Assembly: GCF_002917885.1 (NCBI RefSeq)
Contig: NZ_PQNY01000003.1
Location: forward strand, 124,001 to 188,000
Reading direction: 5' to 3'
DNA from: Flavobacterium croceum DSM 17960
Lineage (GTDB): Bacteria > Bacteroidota > Bacteroidia > Flavobacteriales > Flavobacteriaceae
Length of the DNA stretch: 64,000 bases
Shown here: positions 44,778-52,768 of the stretch, piece by piece
Layout: each line of letters starts with the position of its first letter
How positions within the stretch are numbered: the stretch's first letter is position 1
The notes under the pieces: model-generated
Told to the model about the DNA's origin: nothing
Databases searched by the model: none
The model's input: only the letters and a program-made list of their open reading frames with translations
Translations under genes and position numbers: made by a program

Positions 44778-46019
44778 TTAATCGTATTTACGTTTGGTAA
44801 ACCATTTATCATTAAACGATAAAGCAAAACTTACTGTAAAATAATTTTCTTTTATTAAATTACTTGAAACAGTTCCTCTTGAGCCATATTCAAACCCAAT
44901 ATTTACATTTGAAAAAGACCCTCGTACTGGCAAACCTATTCCTGCTGTAACGGCTTTATCATTTACAGTTTGATTGTTAATTACCAATCCGGTATTTTCA
45001 AATCGAAGCCCACCTCTATATACCACTTTCTTAAAAAAGTTAGAATACGCATTATATTTTGGAATGTAATATCCACCAAAATTTATTTTATTTCCGTTTT
45101 TATACGTGCTACTAATATCTGCAAAACGGTTAGAAAAATTAGCATTATCTACCAAAGTTACTTCGGCTCCAATAGCCCATTTTTTTAATTCCCCTACTCC
45201 TATTCCAAACGAATATTTTGTAGGCAATTTCATTTTGGTATCTGGCACTGTAACATCTGTAGCTGAATCTATTAATGATTCTCCACCTGTTGAACCTACT
45301 TGAATTGTAGCAATAGAACGACTGTTTTTTAATTTTAGTGTAGCCTCTGGCGTAAAAGTTGCCGATGAAAACAATTGTACTTTATTGTTTAATTTTCTTT
45401 GATAAAAAACTCCAGTTACAATATTCATTCCTGTTGCGTTTGATGTATTGATTTCTCTTGTACTATACTGAACTCCGTACACTGAATAAATGGAACGCGT
45501 TTCTATTTGACCAAAATTGTATTGCATTTCTGCTCCAACACTAAAATTGTCAGACAACTTATAACTTGCAGCCAAATAAGCCTTATTTATACCACCTGTT
45601 CCTTTATATTCATGAGCTTCGGTATTGCTTATTGAAGATAAATTATAACCTACTGATGAGTACGGAATAAGTCCAATACCTAAACCTACTTTTTTTGTAG
45701 GAATAGCAATAGACAAATAATCTATAGTGGTACGTTGTGTATTTTCTTTTTGAGTGGTCGTTTTTAAAGTATTTGTAGTATAACTTCCTCCTATAGCATA
45801 ATTGGTTAAACGCAAATTCGAATACGAAGCTGGGTTTTGAAGATTAACGTGTATAGAATCTGGAATAACTGAAAGGCTCCCCATTGAACGATTTTCAACA
45901 GTTCCTTTAAATTTTATCTCTCCTATCCCAAAAAACGAATAAGGTGAAGACGAACTTTGCTGTGCTAATGCACTCACAGAAAACACAAAACAAAGGCTTA
46001 CTATAATTTTTTTAATCAT
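44778..46019 (-). CDS. Outer-membrane beta-barrel protein, FadL/porin-like
   Basis: 413 residues with a signal peptide (MIKKIIVSLCFVFSVSALAQ). The mature N-terminus SSSSPYSFFGIGEIKFKGTVENRSMGS resembles the plug-like start of Bacteroidetes FadL/OmpP1-type porins. Alternating amphipathic strands run to an aromatic C-terminal region (YFTVSFALSFNDKWF). Its start overlaps the coaX stop by eight bases, so translation is coupled. The transport substrate is not evident. Linkage to a TPR protein and lptC could mean outer-membrane biogenesis rather than nutrient uptake. Confidence 0.75.
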   Translation of the reverse strand: MIKKIIVSLCFVFSVSALAQQSSSSPYSFFGIGEIKFKGTVENRSMGSLSVIPDSIHVNLQNPASYSNLRLTNYAIGGSYTTNTLKTTTQKENTQRTTIDYLSIAIPTKKVGLGIGLIPYSSVGYNLSSISNTEAHEYKGTGGINKAYLAASYKLSDNFSVGAEMQYNFGQIETRSIYSVYGVQYSTREINTSNATGMNIVTGVFYQRKLNNKVQLFSSATFTPEATLKLKNSRSIATIQVGSTGGESLIDSATDVTVPDTKMKLPTKYSFGIGVGELKKWAIGAEVTLVDNANFSNRFADISSTYKNGNKINFGGYYIPKYNAYSNFFKKVVYRGGLRFENTGLVINNQTVNDKAVTAGIGLPVRGSFSNVNIGFEYGSRGTVSSNLIKENYFTVSFALSFNDKWFTKRKYD

Positions 46020-46740
46020 GTTCTTGATATTGGTATATTAAGTTTAAACTTTCTAATAAAAAATTTTCATTGGCAAAGATGATATTTTTTAGTTGTTTAG
46101 CCAAAAATTCTGTGTCTCCTCCCGTTAAAATTATGATAAAGTTTTCATAAATAGCACGATAGTGGTCTATAAAACCATCTATTTCGTGCAATAATCCATA
46201 GATTACCCCTGCATGAATAGACTCTGAAGTAGCATTCCCGATAAAATGTTCCGGCATTTGTGCTTCAAGCAAAGGTAATTTGGCGGTATAATCGTGCAAA
46301 CTTTTGTACCTAATACGCAAACCCGGAGATATAGCTCCTCCAAAATAGCTATTGTTACTATCTACAAAATCGTAGGTTACACAAGTGCCAGCGTCTATTA
46401 TAAGTCTATTTATATTTTGATATTTTAAAACGGCTCCTGCTGCAAGAACTTTTCTATCAATACCCAAAGTATTGGGTGTAGTGTATAAGTTGTGAAAAGG
46501 TAGTTTGGTATTATTTGTAATAAAAATTAATTTGAATTTGGATAAAAATAAGAAGTCGTTTTCATCAAATTTGGCAACAGAAGCCACAATAACAGTTTCT
46601 ATTTTTGAAAAACTATCAATTTTTTTTAAAATATTTTTCTGCCAATTTTCATATTCAAAATCAGTGCGCACAACCAACTTATCTGCTTCAAATACAGCCG
46701 TTTTAATTTTGGTATTACCAATATCTATAACAAATACCAT
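46012..46740 (-). CDS. coaX: Type III pantothenate kinase
   Basis: Phosphorylates pantothenate, the first step of coenzyme A synthesis. ATG 46740 gives MVFVIDIGNTKIK and 242 residues; a TTG seven codons upstream adds only a poor leader. ASKHA-fold motifs: DIGNTKIKTAVFE (phosphate 1), TPNTLGIDRKVLAAGAV, LIIDAGTCVTYDFV (catalytic Asp) and ILTGGDTEFL. It is the first gene of a minus-strand series running to lptC. Confidence 0.95.
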   Translation of the reverse strand: MVFVIDIGNTKIKTAVFEADKLVVRTDFEYENWQKNILKKIDSFSKIETVIVASVAKFDENDFLFLSKFKLIFITNNTKLPFHNLYTTPNTLGIDRKVLAAGAVLKYQNINRLIIDAGTCVTYDFVDSNNSYFGGAISPGLRIRYKSLHDYTAKLPLLEAQMPEHFIGNATSESIHAGVIYGLLHEIDGFIDHYRAIYENFIIILTGGDTEFLAKQLKNIIFANENFLLESLNLIYQYQEHD

Positions 46741-46793
46741 GCTTATAATGGGTTTGGACAAAGATACAAATTAGATTTTTTTTAAAATAAATT

Positions 46794-46823
46794 TTGGATA
46801 AATTAAAAATCGTTCTATATTTG
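46794..46823 (+). promoter_or_regulatory. Canonical Bacteroidetes promoter for tRNA-Phe
   Basis: -33 element TTG (46794-46796) and -7 TATATTTG (46816-46823) are 19 bases apart. This is the clearest full promoter in the window. Transcription would start near 46830. Confidence 0.75.
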
Positions 46824-46858
46824 CACCCGCATTAAGGAAGTCAATTCTTGAAAAGCAA

Positions 46859-46931
<73 letters not shown>

Positions 46932-46937
46932 CCTTTT

Positions 46938-46975
46938 AAACCCTTGAAAATCAATTAGATTGTCAAGGGTTTTTC
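46938..46975 (+). terminator. Terminator after tRNA-Phe
   Basis: A 10-bp stem AAACCCTTGA/TCAAGGGTTT (46938-46947 with 46963-46972) has an inner CAAT/ATTG stem and is followed by T-rich sequence. Confidence 0.85.
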
Positions 46976-46982
46976 TTTTATA

Positions 46983-47471
46983 TCATAAAAACGTTTTCCA
47001 AGCTACATATACAAACCATAGCGTAAACGATAGACACACAATTACTTTCATAAAAGTAGACACTATAAAACCTATAAAAGAGCCTATAGCTGCTTTTAAA
47101 GCTCCTTTTTTATCATTGGAATTATACAAAAGTTCTCCTACAAATGCACCAACAAAAGGCCCTAATATAAATCCGAAAGGCGGAATAAATAATCCAACAA
47201 CCAATCCGATGTTGGTTCCCCAAATACCGTATTTTGAACCTCCAAATTTTTTTGTACCTTGCGCTGGTATTACATAATCTAATATGGAAATTGTAATGGT
47301 TACTATTAATGTAGCTCCCAAAACCCAATAATTATTTTGGACTTTATCCGTTAGGTACAGTAATAACAGCCCCACCCAAGATGCAACAGGACCTGGCAAA
47401 ACAGGTAAAAAACTTCCTACTATACCTACTATGCAGAGTATAAAACCTAATGTAAGTAAAATTGTATCCAT
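46983..47471 (-). CDS. DUF456 family membrane protein
   Basis: 162 residues. Glycine-rich helices include FILCIVGIVGSFLPVLPGPVASWVGLL at the N-terminus and the repeat-like GTNIGLVVGLFIPPFGFILGPFVGAFVGELLY in the middle, which define DUF456. About five membrane segments are predicted. Function is unknown; the glycine-zipper pattern has been compared to small pores, which I treat as speculation. It ends just past the tRNA-Phe terminator and diverges from the next gene. Confidence 0.85.
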   Translation of the reverse strand: MDTILLTLGFILCIVGIVGSFLPVLPGPVASWVGLLLLYLTDKVQNNYWVLGATLIVTITISILDYVIPAQGTKKFGGSKYGIWGTNIGLVVGLFIPPFGFILGPFVGAFVGELLYNSNDKKGALKAAIGSFIGFIVSTFMKVIVCLSFTLWFVYVAWKTFL

Positions 47472-47496
47472 TGTTTTTTATATTTTATTGTTAATT

Positions 47497-47871
47497 ATGA
47501 GAAAAAAAATATTTTTAGTACTACTTTTTCAATTTTTATTGAGCTTAAACCTTTCTTCTTTTGCACAAACTATGCCAAATGCAGATGCCGATAAAACTAT
47601 AAAAGACCAATTATACAAAAAATACAGACGTGAAGTATTGGCTTTTGATAGAAAAAAATACGACGATTTGTTTTTTGAATACATTAGAAAAACAGGCGAA
47701 TCTACAATTCTTACCAAAGAACAATATTACACTTATACCATAAAAATTTCGATTTATGCTGAAAAACTAGGCTTGTTGTATCGAGATCAAAAGGAAGAGT
47801 CTTTAAAAACTAAACAAGTTTGGTATGATAAAAGTTATAGTGATTATTTAAAATCTAAAAACAAAAAATAA
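47497..47871 (+). CDS. Small secreted protein, unknown function
   Basis: 124 residues from ATG 47497, which opens a clean signal peptide (MRKKIFLVLLFQFLLSLNLSSFA). An ATG at 47431 is in frame but would put 22 residues ahead of the signal and overlap the divergent DUF456 gene. The mature part (about 25-124) is helical, charged and rich in Lys/Tyr (KKYRREVLAFDRKKYDDLFF, EQYYTYTIKISIYAEKLG). No motif is recognised. A lipoprotein gene follows one base later, so the two probably form a unit. Confidence 0.7.
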   Translation: MRKKIFLVLLFQFLLSLNLSSFAQTMPNADADKTIKDQLYKKYRREVLAFDRKKYDDLFFEYIRKTGESTILTKEQYYTYTIKISIYAEKLGLLYRDQKEESLKTKQVWYDKSYSDYLKSKNKK

Positions 47872-47872
47872 C

Positions 47873-48355
47873 GTGTCTAAAACACTACTGCTTTTGCTAA
47901 GCTTAGCTTTGGTATCTTGTTCATTTAATCGAGAAAAAATCCCGAATGAAAAAGAACTACTTGAGCAAGAATTATCCAAAATAAACTGGAAAACCATAGA
48001 TAAATATCCATATAGCCCTATATGTGATAGTGTTTTGGATAATGAACAAAAAGTGTGTTTTGAAAATTATCTATCGCAAGAAATCCAGAACAAGTTAGAT
48101 ACTATAACCTCTTCAACGCGCCACTTAATTCCTGTAGATACTCTAGAAATTGTTGTTACTATAAATAGAGATGATACGGTAGAATTTAACCCGAATTACA
48201 AAAATATCACATCAAAACTAGATACGCTTAAACTAGATAGCATTATAAGTCGTAAACTTATAGATTTTCCAACAATAAAAGCAGCTACAAAAAAAGGAAT
48301 TAAGGTAAAAACTCAATTCAAAATACCTTTAATTATCAAGTCGGCATCTCACTAA
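47873..48355 (+). CDS. Lipoprotein with TonB-C-like C-terminal region
   Basis: 160 residues from GTG 47873, one base after the previous stop. Lipobox ALVSC with C16. The segment from about 110 to 158 (VVTINRDDTVEF...SIISRKLIDFPTIKAATKKGIKVKTQFKIPLII) follows the hydrophobic pattern of TonB C-terminal domains: beta strand with a D-G-type turn, helix with paired residues, then a strand ending in a proline-rich stretch. That is a pattern judgement, not a profile hit. If correct, it may contact TonB-dependent receptors or peptidoglycan. The stop overlaps the opposing glycosyltransferase stop. Confidence 0.6.
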   Translation: MSKTLLLLLSLALVSCSFNREKIPNEKELLEQELSKINWKTIDKYPYSPICDSVLDNEQKVCFENYLSQEIQNKLDTITSSTRHLIPVDTLEIVVTINRDDTVEFNPNYKNITSKLDTLKLDSIISRKLIDFPTIKAATKKGIKVKTQFKIPLIIKSASH

Positions 48356-49479
48356 CTCTTAAAAACTCTACCTTTCCAAGTAAAGGTTCCAAATAGACTG
48401 TATAATCCGACCGCAGTAGCAAAAAACGGATAAATAAAAGCACTCGCAAACGGAAAATTCCATTTTTTTTGAGGTGTTAAAAATGTTCCTTGCTGTATTA
48501 AAATAAAATCTGACACATATTTTAGTAAAAAAATAAGCATGAAAAAAGATACTGAAATTTTATGTAACATCAACAAAATCAAACCAGCAATCATAGCTAC
48601 ATTGGCAAAAAAAACGACTAAGGCAAGTGTTTTTGCATACAAAGAACTATATCCAGAAGATTTTGATACCCAACGTACACGTTGCATAAAAAGTTTGTCT
48701 ATCTTTTTTTGAGGTTGTGTACATACTTTTGCTTCTTCATTTTTTAAAAATGCGACTTTCAAAAGGTTTTTGTTTGCTGCTTTTTGCAACAACAAAACAT
48801 CATCTCCACTTGCTTTATGTAGCACTCCTCCAAAACCACCTATTTCGTTAAAAAATCTTTTGGTGTATGCAAAATTTGCCCCATTGCACATAAAAGGTTT
48901 TTGAATGCCAAAAGCGCCTATCGTAGTGGCTTGAAGACTTAGCAATTCTAATTGTTGAAAATGATGAAACCAATTATTTTTTTCCTTGTAAACCACAGGA
49001 GCAGCAACCATTTCTATGTTTTGATTTTGCTGTATAAAATTATCAAATGCTAACAACCATTTTTTGCCTACTCTACAATCGGCATCAATTGTAATAATCC
49101 AATCGTGCTTGGCTATAGGTATTGCTCTTGTAAGTGCGTCTTTTTTTGGAGAACCCGAAAGATGCATATTTTCTAGTAGTGTTGTACTTATCTCTTGATT
49201 TTGTAAACGCCAAACATTATATTTATTTACCGATTGATCATCAGAAAAATCATCAACAGCAATAATTTCAAATAAATCTAGAGGATAATTAACTCGCGCA
49301 ATAGAGTTTAAAAGTTTGGTTAAATGTTTTTCTTCGTTTCTAAAGGGAATTACAATAGAAAATTTAGTTTTAGGCTCATTTTTAGTGAATTGAAAAGTTT
49401 TAACTTTTGTAAATCCATATATAATTTGAATGATAAAAACCACATAAACTACTATCAAAAAAAACACTATTACTGTCAT
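48352..49479 (-). CDS. Family 2 glycosyltransferase with membrane helices
   Basis: 375 residues. One N-terminal helix (about 3-20) precedes a GT-A domain with SIVIPFRNEEKHL, AVDDFSDDQS, the DxD-like TIDADCRVG and the acceptor motif QRVRWVSKS (Q/RxxRW). Three helices close the C-terminus (about 285-360). This layout belongs to processive or polyprenyl-linked inverting transferases at the inner membrane. The sugar and acceptor are unknown. The gene starts four bases after the YbhN-like gene, forming a pair. Confidence 0.88.
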   Translation of the reverse strand: MTVIVFFLIVVYVVFIIQIIYGFTKVKTFQFTKNEPKTKFSIVIPFRNEEKHLTKLLNSIARVNYPLDLFEIIAVDDFSDDQSVNKYNVWRLQNQEISTTLLENMHLSGSPKKDALTRAIPIAKHDWIITIDADCRVGKKWLLAFDNFIQQNQNIEMVAAPVVYKEKNNWFHHFQQLELLSLQATTIGAFGIQKPFMCNGANFAYTKRFFNEIGGFGGVLHKASGDDVLLLQKAANKNLLKVAFLKNEEAKVCTQPQKKIDKLFMQRVRWVSKSSGYSSLYAKTLALVVFFANVAMIAGLILLMLHKISVSFFMLIFLLKYVSDFILIQQGTFLTPQKKWNFPFASAFIYPFFATAVGLYSLFGTFTWKGRVFKS

Positions 49480-49483
49480 ACTT

Positions 49484-50425
49484 TTAACTCTTAAATTTAG
49501 GATTATGATTTACCTTAAAACTCAAAACAAAATAGCTTCCTATAAGTACTGGTAAAACAACATTTAAAAACCACATTAGGGTACTTACAAAAACAACAAT
49601 CCATTCATTTATATCGAGTTTTCCAAAAAAATAGACACCTACGCTACCTTTTACAGCAAAATCTAAAAACTGAAAACTAGGCAAACAAGAAGCTAAAAAA
49701 TACACTACGCTAATAGTCGCCATCAAATCTAAATAGGAAATATTTTGTACACCAAAAACAGTAAATAAAAAATAATATTGATGCGAGAAGACTAAATATC
49801 TACCCACAGCCAACATATTATTTTTATTATGAATTTGTTTTGGAATTTCTTTTATTTTAAACACTAGTTTGTTGAGAGAATAGCCTTTTATTGTAATCTT
49901 TTTGGTAAAAAAAAGAACAATAAACAATAGTACTAAAGCAAAAAGAACGTAAACCCCGTATAAAAAATACCCTAAATAAAACAATCCTAATACACCAAAA
50001 AACACGGTGAGAATCATTTGTACACCATTACAAACCAAATTTAAAAAAACAATCGTTTTGGTTTGATTTTTATCGAAATATAAAGCTTTTCCTGCGTACT
50101 CTCCTACTCCATTTGGTGTAAAAATTCCAGCTGTTAATGCCGCCAAAACTTGTTTGCTTGCTTCTTGTATTGCTATTTTTTTTACAACCAAAACCAAATT
50201 TTTCCATTTTAAAATTTCTAGAAATCGGTTTGTAAAACTAAACAACAGCAGTAAAAAAACAGTAGCAAAAGTCCAATTTGTAGTAACCAATACATAAAAC
50301 TCTTGCCATTGCAACGCATTATTGTTGGCTAATTGTTTGTAAATAAAATACAGCGCACCAATAACTATTAAAAGTTTTACAAGAAAAACCAGGAATTGTT
50401 TAGCTTTGTAAGAAATTAAAACCAT
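49484..50425 (-). CDS. YbhN/AglD family (lysylphosphatidylglycerol synthase-like) membrane protein
   Basis: 313 residues with about eight helices. The region NRFLEILKWKNLV (about 65-77) and ALTAGIFTPNGVGEYAGKALYF (about 91-112), with its conserved TPNGVGEYAGK loop, mark the flippase-like UPF0104/YbhN membrane family related to the MprF N-terminal half. The catalytic lysyltransferase domain of MprF is absent. Paired with a GT2 gene, a role in moving or modifying lipid-linked glycans is plausible but unproven. ATG 50425 (minus strand), divergent from ruvC. Confidence 0.82.
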   Translation of the reverse strand: MVLISYKAKQFLVFLVKLLIVIGALYFIYKQLANNNALQWQEFYVLVTTNWTFATVFLLLLFSFTNRFLEILKWKNLVLVVKKIAIQEASKQVLAALTAGIFTPNGVGEYAGKALYFDKNQTKTIVFLNLVCNGVQMILTVFFGVLGLFYLGYFLYGVYVLFALVLLFIVLFFTKKITIKGYSLNKLVFKIKEIPKQIHNKNNMLAVGRYLVFSHQYYFLFTVFGVQNISYLDLMATISVVYFLASCLPSFQFLDFAVKGSVGVYFFGKLDINEWIVVFVSTLMWFLNVVLPVLIGSYFVLSFKVNHNPKFKS

Positions 50426-50519
50426 AAGTGCAAAGAAACGAAACTTTGAACGTGAAACCTAACCCGAGGCAAACCCGAATTGTATGGCGTGCGGCGGAAT
50501 AAAACTTGAACCCAAATAA

Positions 50520-51074
50520 TTGGCAAACGAAAGAATAATTTTAGGAATCGACCCAGGAACTACTATTATGGGTTTCGGATTGATAAAAGTAGTACAAAAA
50601 AAAATGGAGTTTGTACAGCTTAACGAGCTTTTGCTCAACAAATATGATGATCATTATTTGAAATTAAAAAAAATATTTGAACGTACTATTGAGCTCATTG
50701 ACACGTATAACCCCGATGAAATTGCTATTGAAGCTCCTTTTTTTGGAAAAAATGTTCAATCTATGCTAAAGTTAGGAAGGGCACAAGGCGTGGCTATGGC
50801 CGCTGGATTATCCCGTCAAATACCAATTACAGAATACGAACCCAAAAAAATTAAAATGGCAATAACAGGCAATGGAAATGCAAGTAAAGAACAAGTTGCC
50901 AAAATGCTTCAACAACTGTTAAACATAAAAGAATTACCAAAAAACCTAGATTCTACAGATGGCTTGGCGGCAGCCGTTTGTCATTTTTTTAATTTAGGAA
51001 GAGTTGAAATTGGAAAAAGTTACAGCGGTTGGGATTCTTTTGTTAAACAAAATGAAGATAGAGTAAAGAAATAG
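50520..51074 (+). CDS. ruvC: Holliday junction resolvase RuvC
   Basis: Endonuclease that resolves Holliday junctions with RuvAB. 184 residues. Catalytic acids: D11 in GIDPGT, E71 in IEAPFFGKN, D144 and D147 in LDSTDGLAAAVCH. QSMLKLGRAQG is the substrate-facing helix. Translation must start at TTG 50520: the codon just before is TAA and there is no nearby ATG, while the N-terminus MANERIILGIDPG aligns well with the family. hemW follows after a structured 58-base gap. Confidence 0.95.
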   Translation: MANERIILGIDPGTTIMGFGLIKVVQKKMEFVQLNELLLNKYDDHYLKLKKIFERTIELIDTYNPDEIAIEAPFFGKNVQSMLKLGRAQGVAMAAGLSRQIPITEYEPKKIKMAITGNGNASKEQVAKMLQQLLNIKELPKNLDSTDGLAAAVCHFFNLGRVEIGKSYSGWDSFVKQNEDRVKK

Positions 51075-51076
51075 CA

Positions 51077-51123
51077 TTCAGTGTTCAGTCGGCAGTTCTG
51101 AACACTGAAACCTGAACACTGAA
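51077..51123 (+). repeat. Hairpin with duplicated right arm between ruvC and hemW
   Basis: TTCAGTGTTCAG (51077-51088) is the perfect complement of CTGAACACTGAA at 51098-51109 and again at 51112-51123. The two pairings are mutually exclusive. There is no T run, and the second arm ends nine bases before the hemW ATG. Confidence 0.75.
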
Positions 51124-51132
51124 ATCTAAAAA

Positions 51133-52266
51133 ATGGGCGGCATCTACATTCATATTCCTTTTTGCAAACAAGCGTGTCATTACTGCGACTTTCATTTTTC
51201 TACCAACATGAAAAAGAAAGAAGAAATGGTATTGGCGTTAGCCAAAGAACTCGAATTACGAAAAAAAGAATTTCAAAACCAAACCGTAGAAACAATTTAT
51301 TTTGGTGGTGGCACACCAAGTATCTTAACGCTAGACAACCTATTATTTATTATCGATACCGTTTACAAGCATTATCAAGTAACTAAAAATCCAGAAATTA
51401 CACTAGAGGCAAACCCTGACGATTTAAGTGATGAAAAAATTAAGTTATTGGCACAATCACCAATTAATCGTTTATCGATAGGCATTCAATCTTTTTTTGA
51501 TGATGATTTAAAATTAATGAATCGCGCTCACAATTCAGGAGAAGCTAAAAAGTGTTTAGAAATTGCATCACAATATTTTGAAAACATTACTATCGATTTA
51601 ATTTACGGCATTCCCAATATGTCTCAACAAAAATGGATTGAAAATATCGAAACAGCCCTGTCGTACAATATTCCTCACATTTCGAGTTATGCACTTACTG
51701 TAGAACCCAAAACGGCTTTAAACACTTTAATACAAAAAGGCAAAATAAATGCACCGAGCGATGAAATGGCAAAAAAACATTTTGATATTTTAACTCAAAA
51801 ATTAAAATCAGAAGGTTTTATACATTATGAATTATCCAATTTTGGCAAACCCGATTATTTTTCGATAAACAACACAGCCTATTGGCTTGGTAAAAAATAT
51901 ATTGGCATAGGGCCTTCGGCACATAGTTTTGATGGCAGCTCTAGAAGTTGGAATATTGCAAACAATTCGCTTTATATCAAATCTATACAAAGCAATCAAT
52001 TACCTAGTGAAACCGAGTTTTTGTCCAAAATCGACAAATACAACGAGTATGTTATGACTGGTTTACGAACCATTTGGGGTATCTCTTTACAAAAAATAGA
52101 ATTGGAATTTGGAAAAAAAACGTTAGACTATCTCTTAAAAAACGCTCAAAAACATCTTGAAAACAATGCTCTCGAAATTAAAAACGAAACACTAACAATT
52201 ACCGAAAAGGGTAAGTTTTATTCCGATGGAATTGCAAGTGATTTGTTTTTGTTAAATTTGGAGTAA
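51133..52266 (+). CDS. hemW: HemW, radical SAM heme chaperone
   Basis: 377 residues. The radical-SAM cluster is PFCKQACHYCDF with C11, C15 and C18. Following motifs are FGGGTPSIL, LEANPDDLS and LSIGIQSFFDDDLK, and the C-terminal HemN domain has NTAYWLGKKYIGIGPSAHSF. HemW proteins of this length bind heme and act as heme chaperones rather than coproporphyrinogen dehydrogenases, which are longer and carry an extra N-terminal region. ATG 51133. A mobile-looking GxxExxY cassette begins immediately after the stop. Confidence 0.94.
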   Translation: MGGIYIHIPFCKQACHYCDFHFSTNMKKKEEMVLALAKELELRKKEFQNQTVETIYFGGGTPSILTLDNLLFIIDTVYKHYQVTKNPEITLEANPDDLSDEKIKLLAQSPINRLSIGIQSFFDDDLKLMNRAHNSGEAKKCLEIASQYFENITIDLIYGIPNMSQQKWIENIETALSYNIPHISSYALTVEPKTALNTLIQKGKINAPSDEMAKKHFDILTQKLKSEGFIHYELSNFGKPDYFSINNTAYWLGKKYIGIGPSAHSFDGSSRSWNIANNSLYIKSIQSNQLPSETEFLSKIDKYNEYVMTGLRTIWGISLQKIELEFGKKTLDYLLKNAQKHLENNALEIKNETLTITEKGKFYSDGIASDLFLLNLE

Positions 52267-52267
52267 C

Positions 52268-52310
52268 TTAAACGCAAAGTTCGCAAAGATTTACGCAAAG
52301 TTCACTAAGA
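52268..52310 (+). repeat. Left terminal inverted repeat of the GxxExxY cassette
   Basis: Contains CGCAAAG at three positions (starting 52273, 52282 and 52294), then TTCACTAAGA. Differs from the right repeat at five positions only. Confidence 0.85.
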
Positions 52311-52342
52311 AAATAAATATAAACGCCAAAATAAAACAATAA

Positions 52343-52720
52343 ATGAGAGAAAACGAATTGTCTAAAATCGTGTTTGATTGTGCGTTAAAAGTCCATCAAA
52401 CTTTAGGTCCAGGACTTTTAGAAAGTGCTTATGAAGAATGTTTATTTTACGAATTAAAAAAAACAAGATTGTATATTGAAAAGCAAAAAGCACTTCCATT
52501 AATATATGAAGAAGTAAAACTAGATATTGGTTACAGAATTGATATTATAATAGAAAACAAATTAATTTTAGAAATAAAATCGGTTGAAGCATTAAATGAT
52601 GTACATTTTGCACAACTAATGACTTATTTAAAATTAACAGATTGTAAACTTGGAATGTTACTAAATTTCAACGTTTCATTAATTAAAAACGGAATTAAAC
52701 GTGTAGTTAATAATCTTTAA
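52343..52720 (+). CDS. GxxExxY family protein (PD-(D/E)xK nuclease-like)
   Basis: 125 residues. The family motif is G24-L-L-E27-S-A-Y30 in TLGPGLLESAYEECL. Downstream, YRIDIIIENKLILEIKS supplies D67 and E77-x-K79, the layout of a PD-(D/E)xK nuclease core, and the ending AQLMTYLKLTDCKLGMLLNFN is also conserved in the family. Biochemical function is unestablished to my knowledge. ATG 52343 follows an AT-rich leader within the inverted-repeat cassette, and the stop is one base from the right repeat. The gene and its flanking repeats evidently form a unit. A self-mobilising or repeat-targeting nuclease is an attractive but untested reading. Confidence 0.85.
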   Translation: MRENELSKIVFDCALKVHQTLGPGLLESAYEECLFYELKKTRLYIEKQKALPLIYEEVKLDIGYRIDIIIENKLILEIKSVEALNDVHFAQLMTYLKLTDCKLGMLLNFNVSLIKNGIKRVVNNL

Positions 52721-52721
52721 A

Positions 52722-52764
52722 ATCTTAGCAAACTTTGCGTAAATCTTTGCGCTCTTTGCGGTTA
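52722..52764 (-). repeat. Right terminal inverted repeat of the GxxExxY cassette
   Basis: On the minus strand it reads TTAACCGCAAAGAGCGCAAA followed by the ATTTACGCAAAG core and TTTGCTAAGA. Ends four bases before the next start codon. Confidence 0.85.
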
Positions 52765-52768
52765 AAAA

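Larger units (their letters stand above)
52268..52764 (+). mobile_element. GxxExxY cassette bounded by 43-bp inverted repeats
   Basis: A 497-bp segment whose ends (52268-52310 and 52722-52764) are inverted copies of each other, 38 of 43 positions identical, enclosing a single GxxExxY gene. Each end carries three CGCAAAG units at 9- and 12-base spacing, and both outer ends finish in TTAA. The element fills the space between hemW (stop 52266) and the cyclase gene (start 52769) almost exactly. No transposase is present. Mobility is inferred from the architecture; nothing proves transposition. Confidence 0.6.

Noticed and set aside
47431..47496. Upstream ATG for the small secreted protein
   Set aside because: It would place 22 residues before a clean signal peptide and overlap the divergent DUF456 coding region.
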